A stretch of 64,000 nt of DNA from Hominisplanchenecus murintestinalis (GCA_004793585.1 SRZB01000001.1:186001-250000); one strand, 5' to 3'. Shown: positions 26,877-37,616, numbered from the stretch's first letter. The notes: generated by a model from the letters alone, not told the origin. Made by a program: numbers and translations.

Positions 26877-29201
26877 TTACCTCGCACTCCGCGCCTTCAC
26901 GTATTTCCCTTCTAAATCTTCTTTCAGATTTTTCTTCTTTGCCGGAGCCTTTCCTGTTTCACTCTTTGCCGCCTTGTTATCTTTTGCTTTCGGCGCAGAC
27001 TTTGTATACGAGAAAATAGAAATTCCCATAGGCGGCACCTTAATTGTAATGGAATTCGGCCTGTCGTCGCATTCTTCTTTCTTTGACTGCTTAAGGCGTG
27101 GATTCACCGCGCCGCTTCCTCCGAACTCTTCCCTGTCACTGTTGAAGATTTCTTTGTATTTGCCCGCATATGGCACGCCAATCTTACGGTTTTCATATAC
27201 CAGCGGCGAGAAATTGCACACAACCAGCAGGGTTTCTTCCCGTTTCTTTGTATTCCTTGTGAACACCAGCATATTTTCATTTCCTGAAATCGCATTGATC
27301 CAGGTAAATCCGTCCGGGTTATGGTCAAGCTGATACATCGCCGGATGCTCCCGGTAGAACTTATTCAGCGCCGTCATATACTCTTTCATCTGTCTGTGCT
27401 CGTCATACTGCAAAAGATTCCATTCCAGGGATTTCGCCTCCGACCACTCGCTGTACTGGGCAAAATCCTGTCCCATAAAGAGCAGCTTTTTTCCGGGATG
27501 GCACATCATGTAGCCATATGCCGCCCTCAGGTTCGCGAACTGCTGCGCCCGTTCCCCAGGCATTTTCCCTATCATGGATGCCTTTCCATGCACAACCTCA
27601 TCATGAGATAGCGTCAGTATGAAATCCTCGCTGTAAGCATACACCATGCTGAATGTCAGCTCCCCGTGGGCGCCGCCCCGGAACAGCGGGTCTTTTGACA
27701 TATAGTCAATAAAATCATTCATCCAGCCCATGTTCCACTTGTAGTCAAAGCCCAGCCCGTCATCCTCCACATCTCCGGTAATCTTCGGCCATGCCGTGGA
27801 CTCCTCTGCAATCAGCAGCACATCCGGATACTTTTTCTTAAAAACAGAATTCAGATGCTTCAGAAATTCTATTGCTTCCAGATTCTCGTGGCCGCCGTAC
27901 ATATTCGCAACCCACTCACCGTCTTTCTTTCCGTAATCCAGATAGAGCATAGATGCCACCGCGTCCATGCGGATACCGTCTGCATGGTATTTTTCTGCCC
28001 AGAACAGAGCGTTCGCAATCAGGAAATTTTTTACTTCCGGACGGCCGTAATTGTAAATCAGAGTCCCCCAGTCCGGATGCCAGCCCTGCCGCGGGTCAAG
28101 ATGCTCATAAAGGCATGTCCCGTCAAATGCGCACATGCCGAACGTATCCCGCGGAAAATGCGCTGGAACCCAGTCCAGGATCACGCCGATTCCCTGCTCA
28201 TGCATATAATTCATAAAATACATAAAATCTTCCGGCGAACCGCAGCGGCTGGTAGGCGCATAATATCCGGTAACCTGATAGCCCCAGGACGCGTCAAAAG
28301 GATGCTCCATAACCGGCATCAGTTCCACATGGGTATAGCCCAGCTCTTTAATATATTCTGCCAGCATCGGCGCAATTTCCCTGTAATTGTAAAATTCGCG
28401 CTCCCCATCTTCTGGTTTTTTCCAAGAGCCAATGTGCATCTCATAAATAGAGATTGGCGCCTTTTTATTCTGCATCGCTTTACGCTCTTTGCGATAAGCG
28501 TCATCCGTCCAGGTGAACTTCGTCAAATCTGCTACGATAGACGCATTATCCGGGCGGACTTCCGCCGCATTGCCATAAGGGTCTGATTTCAGGAATGTCA
28601 AACCGCCTTTTGCCTTTATTTCATATTTATAAACCGTTCCCGCTTTCATCCCGGGTACGAATAATTCGAAGATACCGGAATCCCACAGCCGCCTCATTGG
28701 AAGACGCCTCCCGTCCCAGAGCACTGAATCACACACCACGCTCACCCGCACGGCATTCGGCGCCCACACTGCGAAAAGCACGCCCGTCACGCCATCGATA
28801 ACCATTGGATGAGCGCCCAATTTCTCATAAATATCATAACAGATACCCGCATTAAATTTCTTCGTATCCTTTTCCGTAATCTGAGGAGCAAATGCATAAG
28901 GATCCGCAAACTCTTCCACGGCCCCATTGTCAAATTCTGCACAAATCGTATATTCCGGAATGGTCTTTCTCGGAATCAGTACTGCAAAAAATCCTTCTTC
29001 ATCCTCCATAATCATCGGATACTCTTTCTTCCCGCCGGATACCTTCACGGATGCTTTCACAGCCGTGGGAAGAAATGTCTGTATCAGGACTCCATCCTCC
29101 GTGATATGCGGTCCTAAAATACTGTGTGGGTTATCCTCCTCTGAATACACAAGCGCTTCAATCGCCGCCCAATCCATCAGATTATATAGTTTTTCCTCCA
29201 T
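26877..29201 (-). CDS. glgB: 1,4-alpha-glucan branching enzyme
   Basis: 774 residues. One or two CBM48-like N-terminal modules (about 20-230) precede the GH13 barrel: VELMPVMEHPFD, the nucleophile in GIRMDAVASMLYLD, the acid in LLIAEESTAW and histidine/aspartate in LTLSHDEVVHGK. A C-terminal beta domain ends in FSPLVYENRKIGVP. It makes alpha-1,6 branches in glycogen. The last 50 residues are Lys/Ala-rich (KSAPKAKDNKAAKSE), an unusual basic extension. No other glycogen genes are linked here. Confidence 0.95.
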   Translation of the reverse strand: MEEKLYNLMDWAAIEALVYSEEDNPHSILGPHITEDGVLIQTFLPTAVKASVKVSGGKKEYPMIMEDEEGFFAVLIPRKTIPEYTICAEFDNGAVEEFADPYAFAPQITEKDTKKFNAGICYDIYEKLGAHPMVIDGVTGVLFAVWAPNAVRVSVVCDSVLWDGRRLPMRRLWDSGIFELFVPGMKAGTVYKYEIKAKGGLTFLKSDPYGNAAEVRPDNASIVADLTKFTWTDDAYRKERKAMQNKKAPISIYEMHIGSWKKPEDGEREFYNYREIAPMLAEYIKELGYTHVELMPVMEHPFDASWGYQVTGYYAPTSRCGSPEDFMYFMNYMHEQGIGVILDWVPAHFPRDTFGMCAFDGTCLYEHLDPRQGWHPDWGTLIYNYGRPEVKNFLIANALFWAEKYHADGIRMDAVASMLYLDYGKKDGEWVANMYGGHENLEAIEFLKHLNSVFKKKYPDVLLIAEESTAWPKITGDVEDDGLGFDYKWNMGWMNDFIDYMSKDPLFRGGAHGELTFSMVYAYSEDFILTLSHDEVVHGKASMIGKMPGERAQQFANLRAAYGYMMCHPGKKLLFMGQDFAQYSEWSEAKSLEWNLLQYDEHRQMKEYMTALNKFYREHPAMYQLDHNPDGFTWINAISGNENMLVFTRNTKKREETLLVVCNFSPLVYENRKIGVPYAGKYKEIFNSDREEFGGSGAVNPRLKQSKKEECDDRPNSITIKVPPMGISIFSYTKSAPKAKDNKAAKSETGKAPAKKKNLKEDLEGKYVKARSAR

Positions 29202-29291
29202 AGCATACCTCCTGCTATTCCGTTTTCTTCCATTCTATCACAAATATACCTGAATCCGCAATAAAAGATGGCATTTCTTAACATTCTGCAC

Positions 29292-29428
29292 GTAACAGTT
29301 CAGCCTTCGGTTTCCTGTTACTGGCATCAAGCCATGCAAAACCACTTCGTGGTGGCTTGACGCCCCTCAACCGAAACGCTATTTCACGGACTTTGCAGCA
29401 AGCGCAAAGTCCTGGGCTAAACTGTTAC
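29292..29428. repeat. Multi-hairpin palindromic element (137 bp)
   Basis: The outer arms 29292-29305 and 29415-29428 pair over 14 bp with one G-U type mismatch. Inside are stem B (29306-29312 with 29369-29375), stem C (29327-29334 with 29353-29360) capped by hairpin D (29342-29345 with 29349-29352), and a separate 9-bp hairpin A (29388-29396 with 29404-29412). The left arm GTAACAGTTCAGCCTTCGG also occurs in the rpsA terminator at 6538-6556. No coding potential. It lies between glgB and the DUF1015 gene and fills most of their 338-base gap. It could be a structured RNA, a composite terminator, or a small non-autonomous repeat. Confidence 0.75.
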
Positions 29429-29539
29429 TTCTGCACAAAACTAAAAAGAAAGAGACACCGCCCTCTCACCGCGTCTCCCTCTTTCAGCCAACAGTCCGAT
29501 TGCCGGAACTGCCGCGCTCCACTGCCAGGCATCCTTTGT

Positions 29540-30772
29540 TTAAAGTTCATGAATAAACAGCCCGCTCCGCAGTTTCGGCTCAAACCAGGTAGACTTTGGC
29601 GGCATAAGCAGCCCCTGGTCCGCTACCCTGTACAGTTCTTCAATAGACGTAGGGTACATGGCGAAAGCCGCCTTACAGTCTGTATGTACCCGCCGCTCCA
29701 GCTCTGAAAGCCCGCGGATTCCTCCGATAAACCCAATCCGGCTGTCTGTTTTTGGATCTGTGATTCCCAGAACAGGCGCCAGCACCTCCCTCTGCAGGAT
29801 GGACACGTCCAATCCCTCAATAGGGTCGTCGCTTTCATACTCTTTTCTGACTGTAAGGGCATACCACTGATTCCCCAGGTACATTCCCATCTTTCCCTTT
29901 TTTTCCGGCAAATATGCTTCCCCACATTTTTCTACCAGAAATTTTTCTTCCACAGCCTCTAAGAATTCTTCTTCCGTCAGCCCGTTCAAATCATGCACAA
30001 CCCGGTTATAATCCATAATAAAGAGTTCTTCACCCGGAAACAGCACCGAAAGGAAATAGTTAAACTCTTCCTCTCCTGTATATCCCGGTTTTTCAGCTCT
30101 GCGCTTCCTGCCTACTGCCACTGCTGAGGCAGCACGGTGATGTCCGTCTGCAATATAAATGCTGTCCATGCCTCCAAAAATCTCTATAATCCTCTTTACC
30201 GTTTCATCCTCCGCAATCATCCAGCCCCGATGCTCCACGCCATCTTCCGATGAAAATGCAAACAGCGGCTCTCCCGTCTTTACCCCGGCAAAAATTTCCT
30301 GGAGTGCTTCCTGTCTCCTGTATGCCAGGAAAATCGGCCCTGTCTGGGCGTTGCATACATCCACATGGCGAATGCGGTCCGCCTCTTTATCCGCCCTGGT
30401 ATTCTCATGCTTTTTAATCACCTGATTTAAATAATCATCCACCGAAGCGCATGCCACCAGGCCGGTCTGGCAGCGTCCCGCCATCCTCTGTTCATACAGG
30501 TACAGGCAGGGCTTTTCCTCCCGCACAAATTCACCCTTCTCTACCATTTCCCAGAGTAAATCGTGCGCCCTCTGATACACCTTAGGGTCATAAACGTCTA
30601 CGCTGTCATCCAGTCCTGTTTCCGCCCTGTCGATCCTCAAAAAACTCATCGGTTCTTTCTCTACCTGTATTTTTGCTTCCTCCCGGCTGTAAACATCATA
30701 GGGAAGCGCCGCGATTCTCGCTTCCAGCCCCTTCCTGGGACGGATGCCGGAAAATGCCTTAATCCTTGCCAT
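29540..30772 (-). CDS. DUF1015 family protein
   Basis: 410 residues. The family signature is present: AALPYDVYSREEA near the start, SIYIADGHHRAASAVAVGRK in the middle and VLFPGEELFIMDYNRVV. Family members are common beside serA/serC in Clostridia and Bacteroidetes, as here. The biochemical function is not established; the DGHHR motif recalls a nucleotide-binding ParB-like fold. AAGGAG precedes the ATG. It follows serA by 94 bases that contain a hairpin. Confidence 0.88.
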   Translation of the reverse strand: MARIKAFSGIRPRKGLEARIAALPYDVYSREEAKIQVEKEPMSFLRIDRAETGLDDSVDVYDPKVYQRAHDLLWEMVEKGEFVREEKPCLYLYEQRMAGRCQTGLVACASVDDYLNQVIKKHENTRADKEADRIRHVDVCNAQTGPIFLAYRRQEALQEIFAGVKTGEPLFAFSSEDGVEHRGWMIAEDETVKRIIEIFGGMDSIYIADGHHRAASAVAVGRKRRAEKPGYTGEEEFNYFLSVLFPGEELFIMDYNRVVHDLNGLTEEEFLEAVEEKFLVEKCGEAYLPEKKGKMGMYLGNQWYALTVRKEYESDDPIEGLDVSILQREVLAPVLGITDPKTDSRIGFIGGIRGLSELERRVHTDCKAAFAMYPTSIEELYRVADQGLLMPPKSTWFEPKLRSGLFIHEL

Positions 30773-30810
30773 AACAGCTCTCCTTAATTGAATTTATATA
30801 TTTATGAATA

Positions 30811-30850
30811 AGAGAACAGCAGGGCATATGCGCAATTACTGCTGTTCTCT
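30811..30850 (-). terminator. Hairpin between serA and the DUF1015 gene
   Basis: Perfect 12-bp arms 30811-30822 and 30839-30850 with a 16-base loop. Only a weak T run follows (TTATTCAT), so it may be a partial terminator or a processing site. Confidence 0.5.
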
Positions 30851-30866
30851 ATGGATTTTACAGATA

Positions 30867-32030
30867 CTATTTAATTACCCTTACCCTGAGTACGCCGTCC
30901 ACACTCTTTAGACGCTCCAGTACCTCTGCACTTAAAGGCTGCTCCAAATCAAAGAGCGAGTACGCATAGTCCCCTTTACTTTTGTTAACCATGTTGCAGA
31001 TATTCATGTCTGCATTTCCAAAAATAGAAGTAAACTGGCTAATCATATTCTTCGTATTTCTGTGATTAATCCCCACACGGCATACGCTGATGCAGTCTCC
31101 CATATCACAGTTCGGATAGTTCACAGAATTCCTGATATTTCCATTCTCCAGATAATCTTTCAATTCCTGAACCGCCATCACCGCACAGTTTTCCTCAGAC
31201 TCTTCGGTAGACGCCCCAAGATGCGGAATTACGATGCAGTCCTTTTCTGCCGCGGTCGTATGATTCGGAAAATCTGTTACATATTTCCTGACTTTTCCGG
31301 TCTTCAGCGCCATGACCATAGCATTCTCGTCTACCAGGATATCCCTGGCAAAATTCAGAACTACTACGCCGTCTTTCATCATATTGATCGCTTCCTGGTT
31401 AATCATATTTTTCGTAGACTCCAGAAGCGGTACATGGATGGTAATAAAATCACATTCCCGGTAAATCTCGTTCACATCGTTGATATGCTTAATATTTCTT
31501 GAAAGCTTCCATGCCGCATCCACCGAAATATACGGGTCATACCCATAGACTTCCATGCCCAGATTCACTGCGGCATTTGCTACCAGGATTCCAATCGCGC
31601 CCAGACCGATGATTCCCAGCTTCTTTCCCTGGATTTCATATCCTGCAAACTGTTTCTTCTGCTTCTCAGCCAGCTTCGCAATCTCTTCGTTCTGACGTTC
31701 TGTCTGCACCCAGTTTACGCCGCCGATGATATCGCGGGACGCCAACAGCATTCCTGCCAGTACCAGTTCCTTTACACCATTGGCATTTGCGCCCGGCGTA
31801 TTAAATACCACGATTCCTTTATCTGCACATTTCTCCAGCGGAATATTATTTACTCCCGCCCCGGCTCTGGCAATCGCCTCCAAGGTCTCCGGAAGCTCCA
31901 GGTCATGCATCGCCGCGCTTCTTACCAGTACGGCATCTGCCTCTTCGATGGTATCTACTTTTTCATATTCGTCGTCAAACAGTCCGAGGCCCGCCTCGGC
32001 AATTGGATTTAAGCATGTATACTTTAACAT
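30867..32030 (-). CDS. serA: D-3-phosphoglycerate dehydrogenase
   Basis: 387 residues. The NAD-binding fold is marked by LGIIGLGAIGILVANAAV, and the catalytic histidine by IPHLGASTEESEENC. A C-terminal ACT-like domain (SLFDLEQPL to RVRVIK) may give serine feedback. It oxidises 3-phosphoglycerate in the first step of serine synthesis. The ATG at 32030 follows the serC stop with one base between; AGGAGA lies inside serC. SerA and SerC are thus translationally coupled. SerB is not in the window. Confidence 0.95.
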   Translation of the reverse strand: MLKYTCLNPIAEAGLGLFDDEYEKVDTIEEADAVLVRSAAMHDLELPETLEAIARAGAGVNNIPLEKCADKGIVVFNTPGANANGVKELVLAGMLLASRDIIGGVNWVQTERQNEEIAKLAEKQKKQFAGYEIQGKKLGIIGLGAIGILVANAAVNLGMEVYGYDPYISVDAAWKLSRNIKHINDVNEIYRECDFITIHVPLLESTKNMINQEAINMMKDGVVVLNFARDILVDENAMVMALKTGKVRKYVTDFPNHTTAAEKDCIVIPHLGASTEESEENCAVMAVQELKDYLENGNIRNSVNYPNCDMGDCISVCRVGINHRNTKNMISQFTSIFGNADMNICNMVNKSKGDYAYSLFDLEQPLSAEVLERLKSVDGVLRVRVIK

Positions 32031-32031
32031 T

Positions 32032-33114
32032 TTACAGATTCTCCTCTTCAAATTTCTTCATAAACTCCACTAATTTTTCCACACCCTCTATCGGCATGGC
32101 ATTGTAAATGCTGGCTCTCATTCCACCTACGCTGCGGTGGCCTTTCAGGTTCTCCAGGCCTGCTGCTTTTGCCTCTTTTACAAATTTAGCATCCAGCTCT
32201 TTGTCCCCGGTAACAAACGGTACATTCATTAGGGAACGATCCTCTTTTACCACAGTCCCATGAAACATCTTGCTCTGATCCAGAAAATCATACAGGATCG
32301 CAGCCTTTTTCTCATTGCGCTCCTTCATCGCTTCCAGCCCGCCCATATTTTTCAGCCATTTAAACACCTTCCCGCACATATAGATGCAGTAGCAGTTCGG
32401 CGTATTGTAAAGGGACTCCGCGTCTGCATGGGTTTTGTACGTAAGCATGGTCGGCGTGCCAGGCAGTACGTCCTCCGTAATCAAATCCTCACGAACAATC
32501 GCGATAACCATTCCCGCAGGTCCGATGTTCTTCTGCACACCGCCGTAAAGGATACCGTATTTCGCCACGTCTACAGGCTCCGATAAAAAGCAGGATGATA
32601 TATCTGACACCAGCAGTTTCCCTTTGGTATTCGGCAGTTTCTTAAACTTTGTGCCGTAAATCGTGTTATTTTCACAGATATACACATAATCCGCATCCTC
32701 GCTGATTGGAAGATCGGAACAGTCCGGAATATAAGAAAACGTCTTATCCTCAGATGACGCGATTTTATTTGCCTTCCCGTATTTCTGCGCCTCCTGGTAG
32801 GCTTTCTTTGCCCACTGCCCGGTAACAATATAGTCTGCCACTTTATTCTTCATCAAATTCATCGGAATCATGGCAAACTGCTGGGAAGCGCCGCCCTGAA
32901 GGAATAAAACTTTATAATTGTCAGGGATGTTCATCAAATCCCTCAAATCCTGTTCTGCCTCTTTGATGATATCATCGAAAACCTGCGATCGGTGACTCAT
33001 TTCCATAACGGACATGCCGGAACCCTTGTAATCCATCATTTCCTCTGCTGCTTCTCTTAGTACCTCTTCCGGCAATACGGCCGGACCCGCTGAAAAATTG
33101 TACACTCTGCTCAC
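32032..33114 (-). CDS. serC: Phosphoserine aminotransferase
   Basis: About 360 residues. RVYNFSAGPAVLPEEVL is the family N terminus; the PLP lysine lies in YGGVQKNIGPAGM. The start is GTG at 33114, 8 bases after GAGGAGG. Upstream in-frame codons would read through this site and the ilvB stop region. It makes phosphoserine from phosphohydroxypyruvate. It is 31 bases downstream of ilvB, so probably one transcript with leuB-ilvD-ilvB. Confidence 0.95.
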   Translation of the reverse strand: MSRVYNFSAGPAVLPEEVLREAAEEMMDYKGSGMSVMEMSHRSQVFDDIIKEAEQDLRDLMNIPDNYKVLFLQGGASQQFAMIPMNLMKNKVADYIVTGQWAKKAYQEAQKYGKANKIASSEDKTFSYIPDCSDLPISEDADYVYICENNTIYGTKFKKLPNTKGKLLVSDISSCFLSEPVDVAKYGILYGGVQKNIGPAGMVIAIVREDLITEDVLPGTPTMLTYKTHADAESLYNTPNCYCIYMCGKVFKWLKNMGGLEAMKERNEKKAAILYDFLDQSKMFHGTVVKEDRSLMNVPFVTGDKELDAKFVKEAKAAGLENLKGHRSVGGMRASIYNAMPIEGVEKLVEFMKKFEEENL

Positions 33115-33145
33115 TTTTGTTTCCTCCTCATCAAATAAAATATTT

Positions 33146-34831
33146 CTAATTTTCTTTTTTTGCCAGGTCTTCCTGGTCAAACACATTTTCAATAGAATCT
33201 CCCGCCGGAACCATCGGGAATACCTTATCATCCTGGTCAATTACGCAGTCAATCACTACCGGACGTCCCAGGCTCATCGCTTTCTCCAGCGCCGGAGCCA
33301 CTTCTTCTTTTTTCGTAACGCGTATGCCCACGGCTCCCATAGCCTCTGCCAGCTTCACGAAATCTACCGCGTCATTAAGAATTGTATTGGAGTAGCGCTT
33401 TCCATAGAAAAGCGTCTGCCACTGGCGCACCATTCCAAGCACATGGTTATTGATAACCACCTGGATAATTGGGATATTGTAGCGGCTCGCCGTAGCAATC
33501 TCATTCATATTCATGCGGAAGCATCCGTCTCCCGCAATATTGATAACCGTCTTCTCAGGGCGTCCCACTTTTGCGCCAAGGCTTGCGCCAAGACCATAGC
33601 CCATCGTTCCCAGACCGCCGGACGTGATAAAGGTATGCGGTTTTTTGTATTTATAAAACTGTGCCGCCCACATCTGATGCTGCCCTACCTCGGTGGTAAT
33701 GATTGCGTCGCCGCCCGTTACTTTATAGATTTCTTCCACCACATAAGGCCCTGTCAGGATATCTTCATTGTAACGGAGCGGATATTTCTCCACCATGCCA
33801 TGTACATAAGCCAGCCATTCATCGTGGTTGTGGTCTTCAATTTTCGTGTTCATGCGTTTCAGCACTTCCTTGACATCGCCAATCACACTGCAGTCCACCA
33901 CAATATTTTTATTGATTTCCGCCGGGTCTACATCTATCTGGATAATCTTCGCATTTTTCGCAAAGGTCTTTGCATTTCCCACGACACGGTCACTAAACCT
34001 GGAGCCTATGGTAATCAGCAAATCACAGTGGGTAACTCCCAGGTTTGAAGCCTTTGTCCCATGCATTCCCAACATTCCCGTATACAGCTCGCTTCTGCCG
34101 TCAAACGCACCCTTTCCCATCAAACTATCCGCCACCGGAGCATGAACCTTCTCGGCAAACTCCATCAGTTCTTTTGCGGCGTCTGAAATCACGGCGCCGC
34201 CGCCCACGAAAATAAAAGGCTTCTTGGAATGGTTAATCAGCTCTATCGCTTTTTCCAAATCTTTCTCTTTGATGTACTCCGTACTTCTTTCTGTCTCATA
34301 AGGCTTTTCAGGTGTATATTCCGCACTATTTGCAGTCACGTCTTTTGTAATATCCACCAGCACCGGTCCCGGCCTGCCGGAACGCGCGATATGAAACGCC
34401 ATACGGATTGTGTCTGCCAGTTTGTTTACGTCTTTTACTATATAATTATGCTTGGTAATCGGCATTGTCACACCTGCAATGTCAATCTCCTGGAAACTGT
34501 CGCGCCCCAGCATAGGCACTGCCACATTCGCAGTAATTGCCACCATAGGCACGGAATCCATATATGCGGTAGCAATACCTGTCACCAGGTTCGTAGCTCC
34601 CGGCCCCGATGTGGCCATACATACGCCTACCTTTCCTGTGGCGCGCGCATACCCATCTGCCGCATGAGCCGCTCCCTGCTCATGGGAGGTCAGGATATGA
34701 AAAATCTCATCCTGGTGTTTATAAAGCGCGTCATAGATATTCAGGATCGTTCCTCCCGGATAGCCAAACACGGTATCAACACCCTGTTCCTTTAAACATT
34801 CAATTACAATTTCTGAACCTGTTAATTTCAT
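33146..34831 (-). CDS. ilvB: Acetolactate synthase large subunit
   Basis: 561 residues. VFGYPGGTILNIYDALY, the ThDP-activating glutamate in TSHEQGAAHAADGYARATG, and GDGCFRMNMNEIATA in the ThDP-binding region are diagnostic. It condenses pyruvate or pyruvate plus 2-ketobutyrate. Start at 34831 (MKLTGSEIV) follows GGGAGGG by 6 bases; an ATG 15 bases earlier lies before that site. Its regulatory partner IlvN is encoded in a different unit. Confidence 0.96.
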   Translation of the reverse strand: MKLTGSEIVIECLKEQGVDTVFGYPGGTILNIYDALYKHQDEIFHILTSHEQGAAHAADGYARATGKVGVCMATSGPGATNLVTGIATAYMDSVPMVAITANVAVPMLGRDSFQEIDIAGVTMPITKHNYIVKDVNKLADTIRMAFHIARSGRPGPVLVDITKDVTANSAEYTPEKPYETERSTEYIKEKDLEKAIELINHSKKPFIFVGGGAVISDAAKELMEFAEKVHAPVADSLMGKGAFDGRSELYTGMLGMHGTKASNLGVTHCDLLITIGSRFSDRVVGNAKTFAKNAKIIQIDVDPAEINKNIVVDCSVIGDVKEVLKRMNTKIEDHNHDEWLAYVHGMVEKYPLRYNEDILTGPYVVEEIYKVTGGDAIITTEVGQHQMWAAQFYKYKKPHTFITSGGLGTMGYGLGASLGAKVGRPEKTVINIAGDGCFRMNMNEIATASRYNIPIIQVVINNHVLGMVRQWQTLFYGKRYSNTILNDAVDFVKLAEAMGAVGIRVTKKEEVAPALEKAMSLGRPVVIDCVIDQDDKVFPMVPAGDSIENVFDQEDLAKKEN

Positions 34832-34846
34832 CTGCTTCCCTCCCAT

Positions 34847-36517
34847 TTATCTTCCGGGTACTTCCAAGATAGCGCCCCGGTTTCCTGAAGTTACCATTGC
34901 CGCGTACCGTGCCAGATAGCCTGTCGTCACCTTTGGTTCCCGCGGCTGCCATTTCGCCCGTCTCGCCGCCATCTCTTCATCCGATACTGCAAGCTCCAGC
35001 TTATTCTCCGGGATGTTGATTTTAATGATATCTCCCTCTTCTACCAGGGCAATCGGACCTCCTACTGCCGCCTCCGGCGAAACATGTCCGATAGAGGCTC
35101 CCCTGGACGCCCCGCTGAAACGTCCGTCTGTAATCAGCGCCACGCTGGAACCAAGCCCCATGCCTGCAATCTCGGATGTCGGATTTAACATCTCACGCAT
35201 ACCCGGACCTCCCTTGGGCCCTTCGTAACGGATAACCACCACGTCCCCGGCAGAAATCTTTCCGGTAAGAATTGCCTCACACGCATCTTCCTCGCACTCA
35301 AATACCCGCGCCGGCCCTTCATGCACCATCATTTCCGGTACCACCGCCGAACGTTTCACCACGCCGCCGTCCGGCGCCAGGTTTCCGGTCAGCACTGCCA
35401 GGCCTCCCGTCTCACTGTACGGATTCTCAACCGGGCGAATTACAGCCGGATTCTTATTTACACAATTCTTTATATTCTCCCCAACTGTTTTCCCTGTCAC
35501 TGTTATACATTCCGTATGCAGGAGATTCTTTTTATTTAATTCATTCATAACAGCATACACACCGCCCGCCTCATTTAAATCCTCCATATATGTAGGACCT
35601 GCCGGAGCCAAATGGCAGAGGTTCGGGGTTTTTGCACTGATTTCATTCGCAAATGTAATATCAAAATCCATGCCAATCTCATGAGCAATCGCCGGGAGAT
35701 GCAGCATACTGTTTGTGGAGCATCCCAATGCCATATCTACCGTCAGAGCATTCAGGACAGCTTCTTCCGTCATAATATCCAAAGGTCGGATATTCTTCCT
35801 GTACATTTCCATTACCTGCATTCCGGCATGTTTCGCCAGGCGGATACGCTCAGAGTAGACTGCCGGAATCGTTCCGTTGCCTGGAAGCCCCATTCCCAAA
35901 ACTTCTGTCAGGCAGTTCATGCTGTTTGCTGTATACATACCGGAACAGGAACCGCAAGTGGGACATGTCTTGCACTCGAACTCATCCAGTTCTTCTTCGC
36001 TGATCGTGCCTGCGCTGTAAGATCCCACTGCTTCAAACATGGAGGAAAGGCTTGTTTTCTTCCCCTGTACATGCCCCGCCATCATCGGCCCTCCACTTAC
36101 AAATACGGTAGGAACATTGATGCGTGCCGCCGCCATCAAAAGCCCCGGCACATTCTTGTCACAGTTCGGCACCATTACCAGCGCGTCAAACTGATGCGCC
36201 ATCGCCATCGCTTCTGTGGAATCTGCAATCAAATCCCTTGTCACCAGAGAATATTTCATGCCGATATGTCCCATAGCGATACCATCACATACCGCAATCG
36301 CCGGAAATACGATCGGCGTCCCGCCAGCCATAGCTACGCCTTGCTTCACTGCATTTACAATTTTATCCAGATTCATATGCCCCGGAACAATTTCATTATG
36401 CGAACTGACAATTCCCACCAGAGGCCGTTCCATCTCCTCTTTTGTCATGCCCAGCGCGTTAAACAGGGAACGGTGCGGAGCCTGCTGCACTCCCTTTTTT
36501 ACGTTATCACTTTTCAT
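34847..36517 (-). CDS. ilvD: Dihydroxy-acid dehydratase
   Basis: 556 residues. Fe-S cysteines occur in [11 protein letters not shown] and [19 protein letters not shown], and the C-terminal signature is [18 protein letters not shown]. It dehydrates dihydroxyisovalerate and its isoleucine analogue. It lies 16 bases after leuB and 15 bases before ilvB, in the same operon. Confidence 0.96.
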   Translation of the reverse strand: MKSDNVKKGVQQAPHRSLFNALGMTKEEMERPLVGIVSSHNEIVPGHMNLDKIVNAVKQGVAMAGGTPIVFPAIAVCDGIAMGHIGMKYSLVTRDLIADSTEAMAMAHQFDALVMVPNCDKNVPGLLMAAARINVPTVFVSGGPMMAGHVQGKKTSLSSMFEAVGSYSAGTISEEELDEFECKTCPTCGSCSGMYTANSMNCLTEVLGMGLPGNGTIPAVYSERIRLAKHAGMQVMEMYRKNIRPLDIMTEEAVLNALTVDMALGCSTNSMLHLPAIAHEIGMDFDITFANEISAKTPNLCHLAPAGPTYMEDLNEAGGVYAVMNELNKKNLLHTECITVTGKTVGENIKNCVNKNPAVIRPVENPYSETGGLAVLTGNLAPDGGVVKRSAVVPEMMVHEGPARVFECEEDACEAILTGKISAGDVVVIRYEGPKGGPGMREMLNPTSEIAGMGLGSSVALITDGRFSGASRGASIGHVSPEAAVGGPIALVEEGDIIKINIPENKLELAVSDEEMAARRAKWQPREPKVTTGYLARYAAMVTSGNRGAILEVPGR

Positions 36518-36533
36518 ATATATACCTCCTCAT

Positions 36534-37616
36534 TTAAACCCTTTCTGCAATCAGGCTTCCCATTTCCACAGTCCCTACCTTTTTGCATCCTTCGGAATAA
36601 ATATCCCCTGTGCGGTATCCTTCTGTCAGCACCTGCTTCACTGCCGCTTCAATAGCGTCTGCCGCCTTATCCAAATCCAATGAAAAACGCAGCATCATAG
36701 CAGCCGAAAGAATCGTGGCAATCGGATTCGCCAAATCTTTCCCTGCAATATCCGGCGCTGAGCCATGACTTGGCTCATACAGCCCAAACTTTGTCTCATT
36801 CAAGCTTGCAGAAGAAAGCATCCCGATAGACCCGGTCACCATACTGGCCTCGTCAGATAAAATATCTCCAAACATATTTTCCGTCAGAATGACGTCAAAC
36901 TGCTTCGGGTCACGCACTAGCTGCATCGCGCAGTTATCCACCAGCATATGCTCCAGCTCCACGTCAGGATAATCCTTCGCAACATCTTCCACAACAGCCC
37001 TCCAAAGCCTGGAAGAATCCAGCACATTCGCCTTATCCACACTGGTTACTTTCTTCCTGCGCTTCCTGGCAATATCAAATCCCCGCTTCGCAATCCTGCG
37101 GATTTCATTTTCATCATAAGTCAGCGTATCCTTTGCTTTCCGCACGCCGTTCTCCTCTGTTGTACAGCGTTCGCCAAAATAAAGGCCTCCGGTCAGCTCA
37201 CGCATAATCATCATATCAAAGCCGCCGCCAATAATATCGCTGCGCAGCGGACATGCCGCTTTCAGCTCACTATAAAGGTATGCAGGCCTCAAATTTGCAA
37301 ACAGGTTCAGCTCCTTACGGATTTTCAGAAGCCCTGCTTCCGGCCGTTTGGACGGCTCCAGCTGATACCAGGGAGAAGTTGCCGCATCCCCTCCGATTGA
37401 CCCCATCAGCACCGCATCACTGGCTTTCGCCTGTGCAATCACTTCGTCCGTCAACGGCACGCCATGTACGTCAATCGAGGCTCCACCCATCAGAACTTCC
37501 GTATAATCTAACCGGAAGCCATACTTCTCTCCTGCCGCATCCAGCACCTTGACAGCTTCCCTGACAATTTCAGGTCCGATTCCGTCTCCCGGAATCACCG
37601 TAATCTTGTAACCCAT
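36534..37616 (-). CDS. leuB: 3-isopropylmalate dehydrogenase
   Basis: 360 residues. [20 protein letters not shown] opens the protein; substrate arginines lie in [18 protein letters not shown] and [13 protein letters not shown], and Mg-binding residues in [12 protein letters not shown]. It oxidises and decarboxylates 3-isopropylmalate. Head gene of leuB-ilvD-ilvB-serC-serA. GGAGG precedes the ATG. Confidence 0.96.
   Translation of the reverse strand: MGYKITVIPGDGIGPEIVREAVKVLDAAGEKYGFRLDYTEVLMGGASIDVHGVPLTDEVIAQAKASDAVLMGSIGGDAATSPWYQLEPSKRPEAGLLKIRKELNLFANLRPAYLYSELKAACPLRSDIIGGGFDMMIMRELTGGLYFGERCTTEENGVRKAKDTLTYDENEIRRIAKRGFDIARKRRKKVTSVDKANVLDSSRLWRAVVEDVAKDYPDVELEHMLVDNCAMQLVRDPKQFDVILTENMFGDILSDEASMVTGSIGMLSSASLNETKFGLYEPSHGSAPDIAGKDLANPIATILSAAMMLRFSLDLDKAADAIEAAVKQVLTEGYRTGDIYSEGCKKVGTVEMGSLIAERV

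Noticed and set aside
35612..36655. Long plus-strand open frame opposite ilvD
   Set aside because: It mirrors ilvD codons, has no ribosome binding site and its His/Cys/Arg-rich protein resembles the usual antisense shadow. Similar frames opposite ilvB, maeB, purB and purF were dropped for the same reason.
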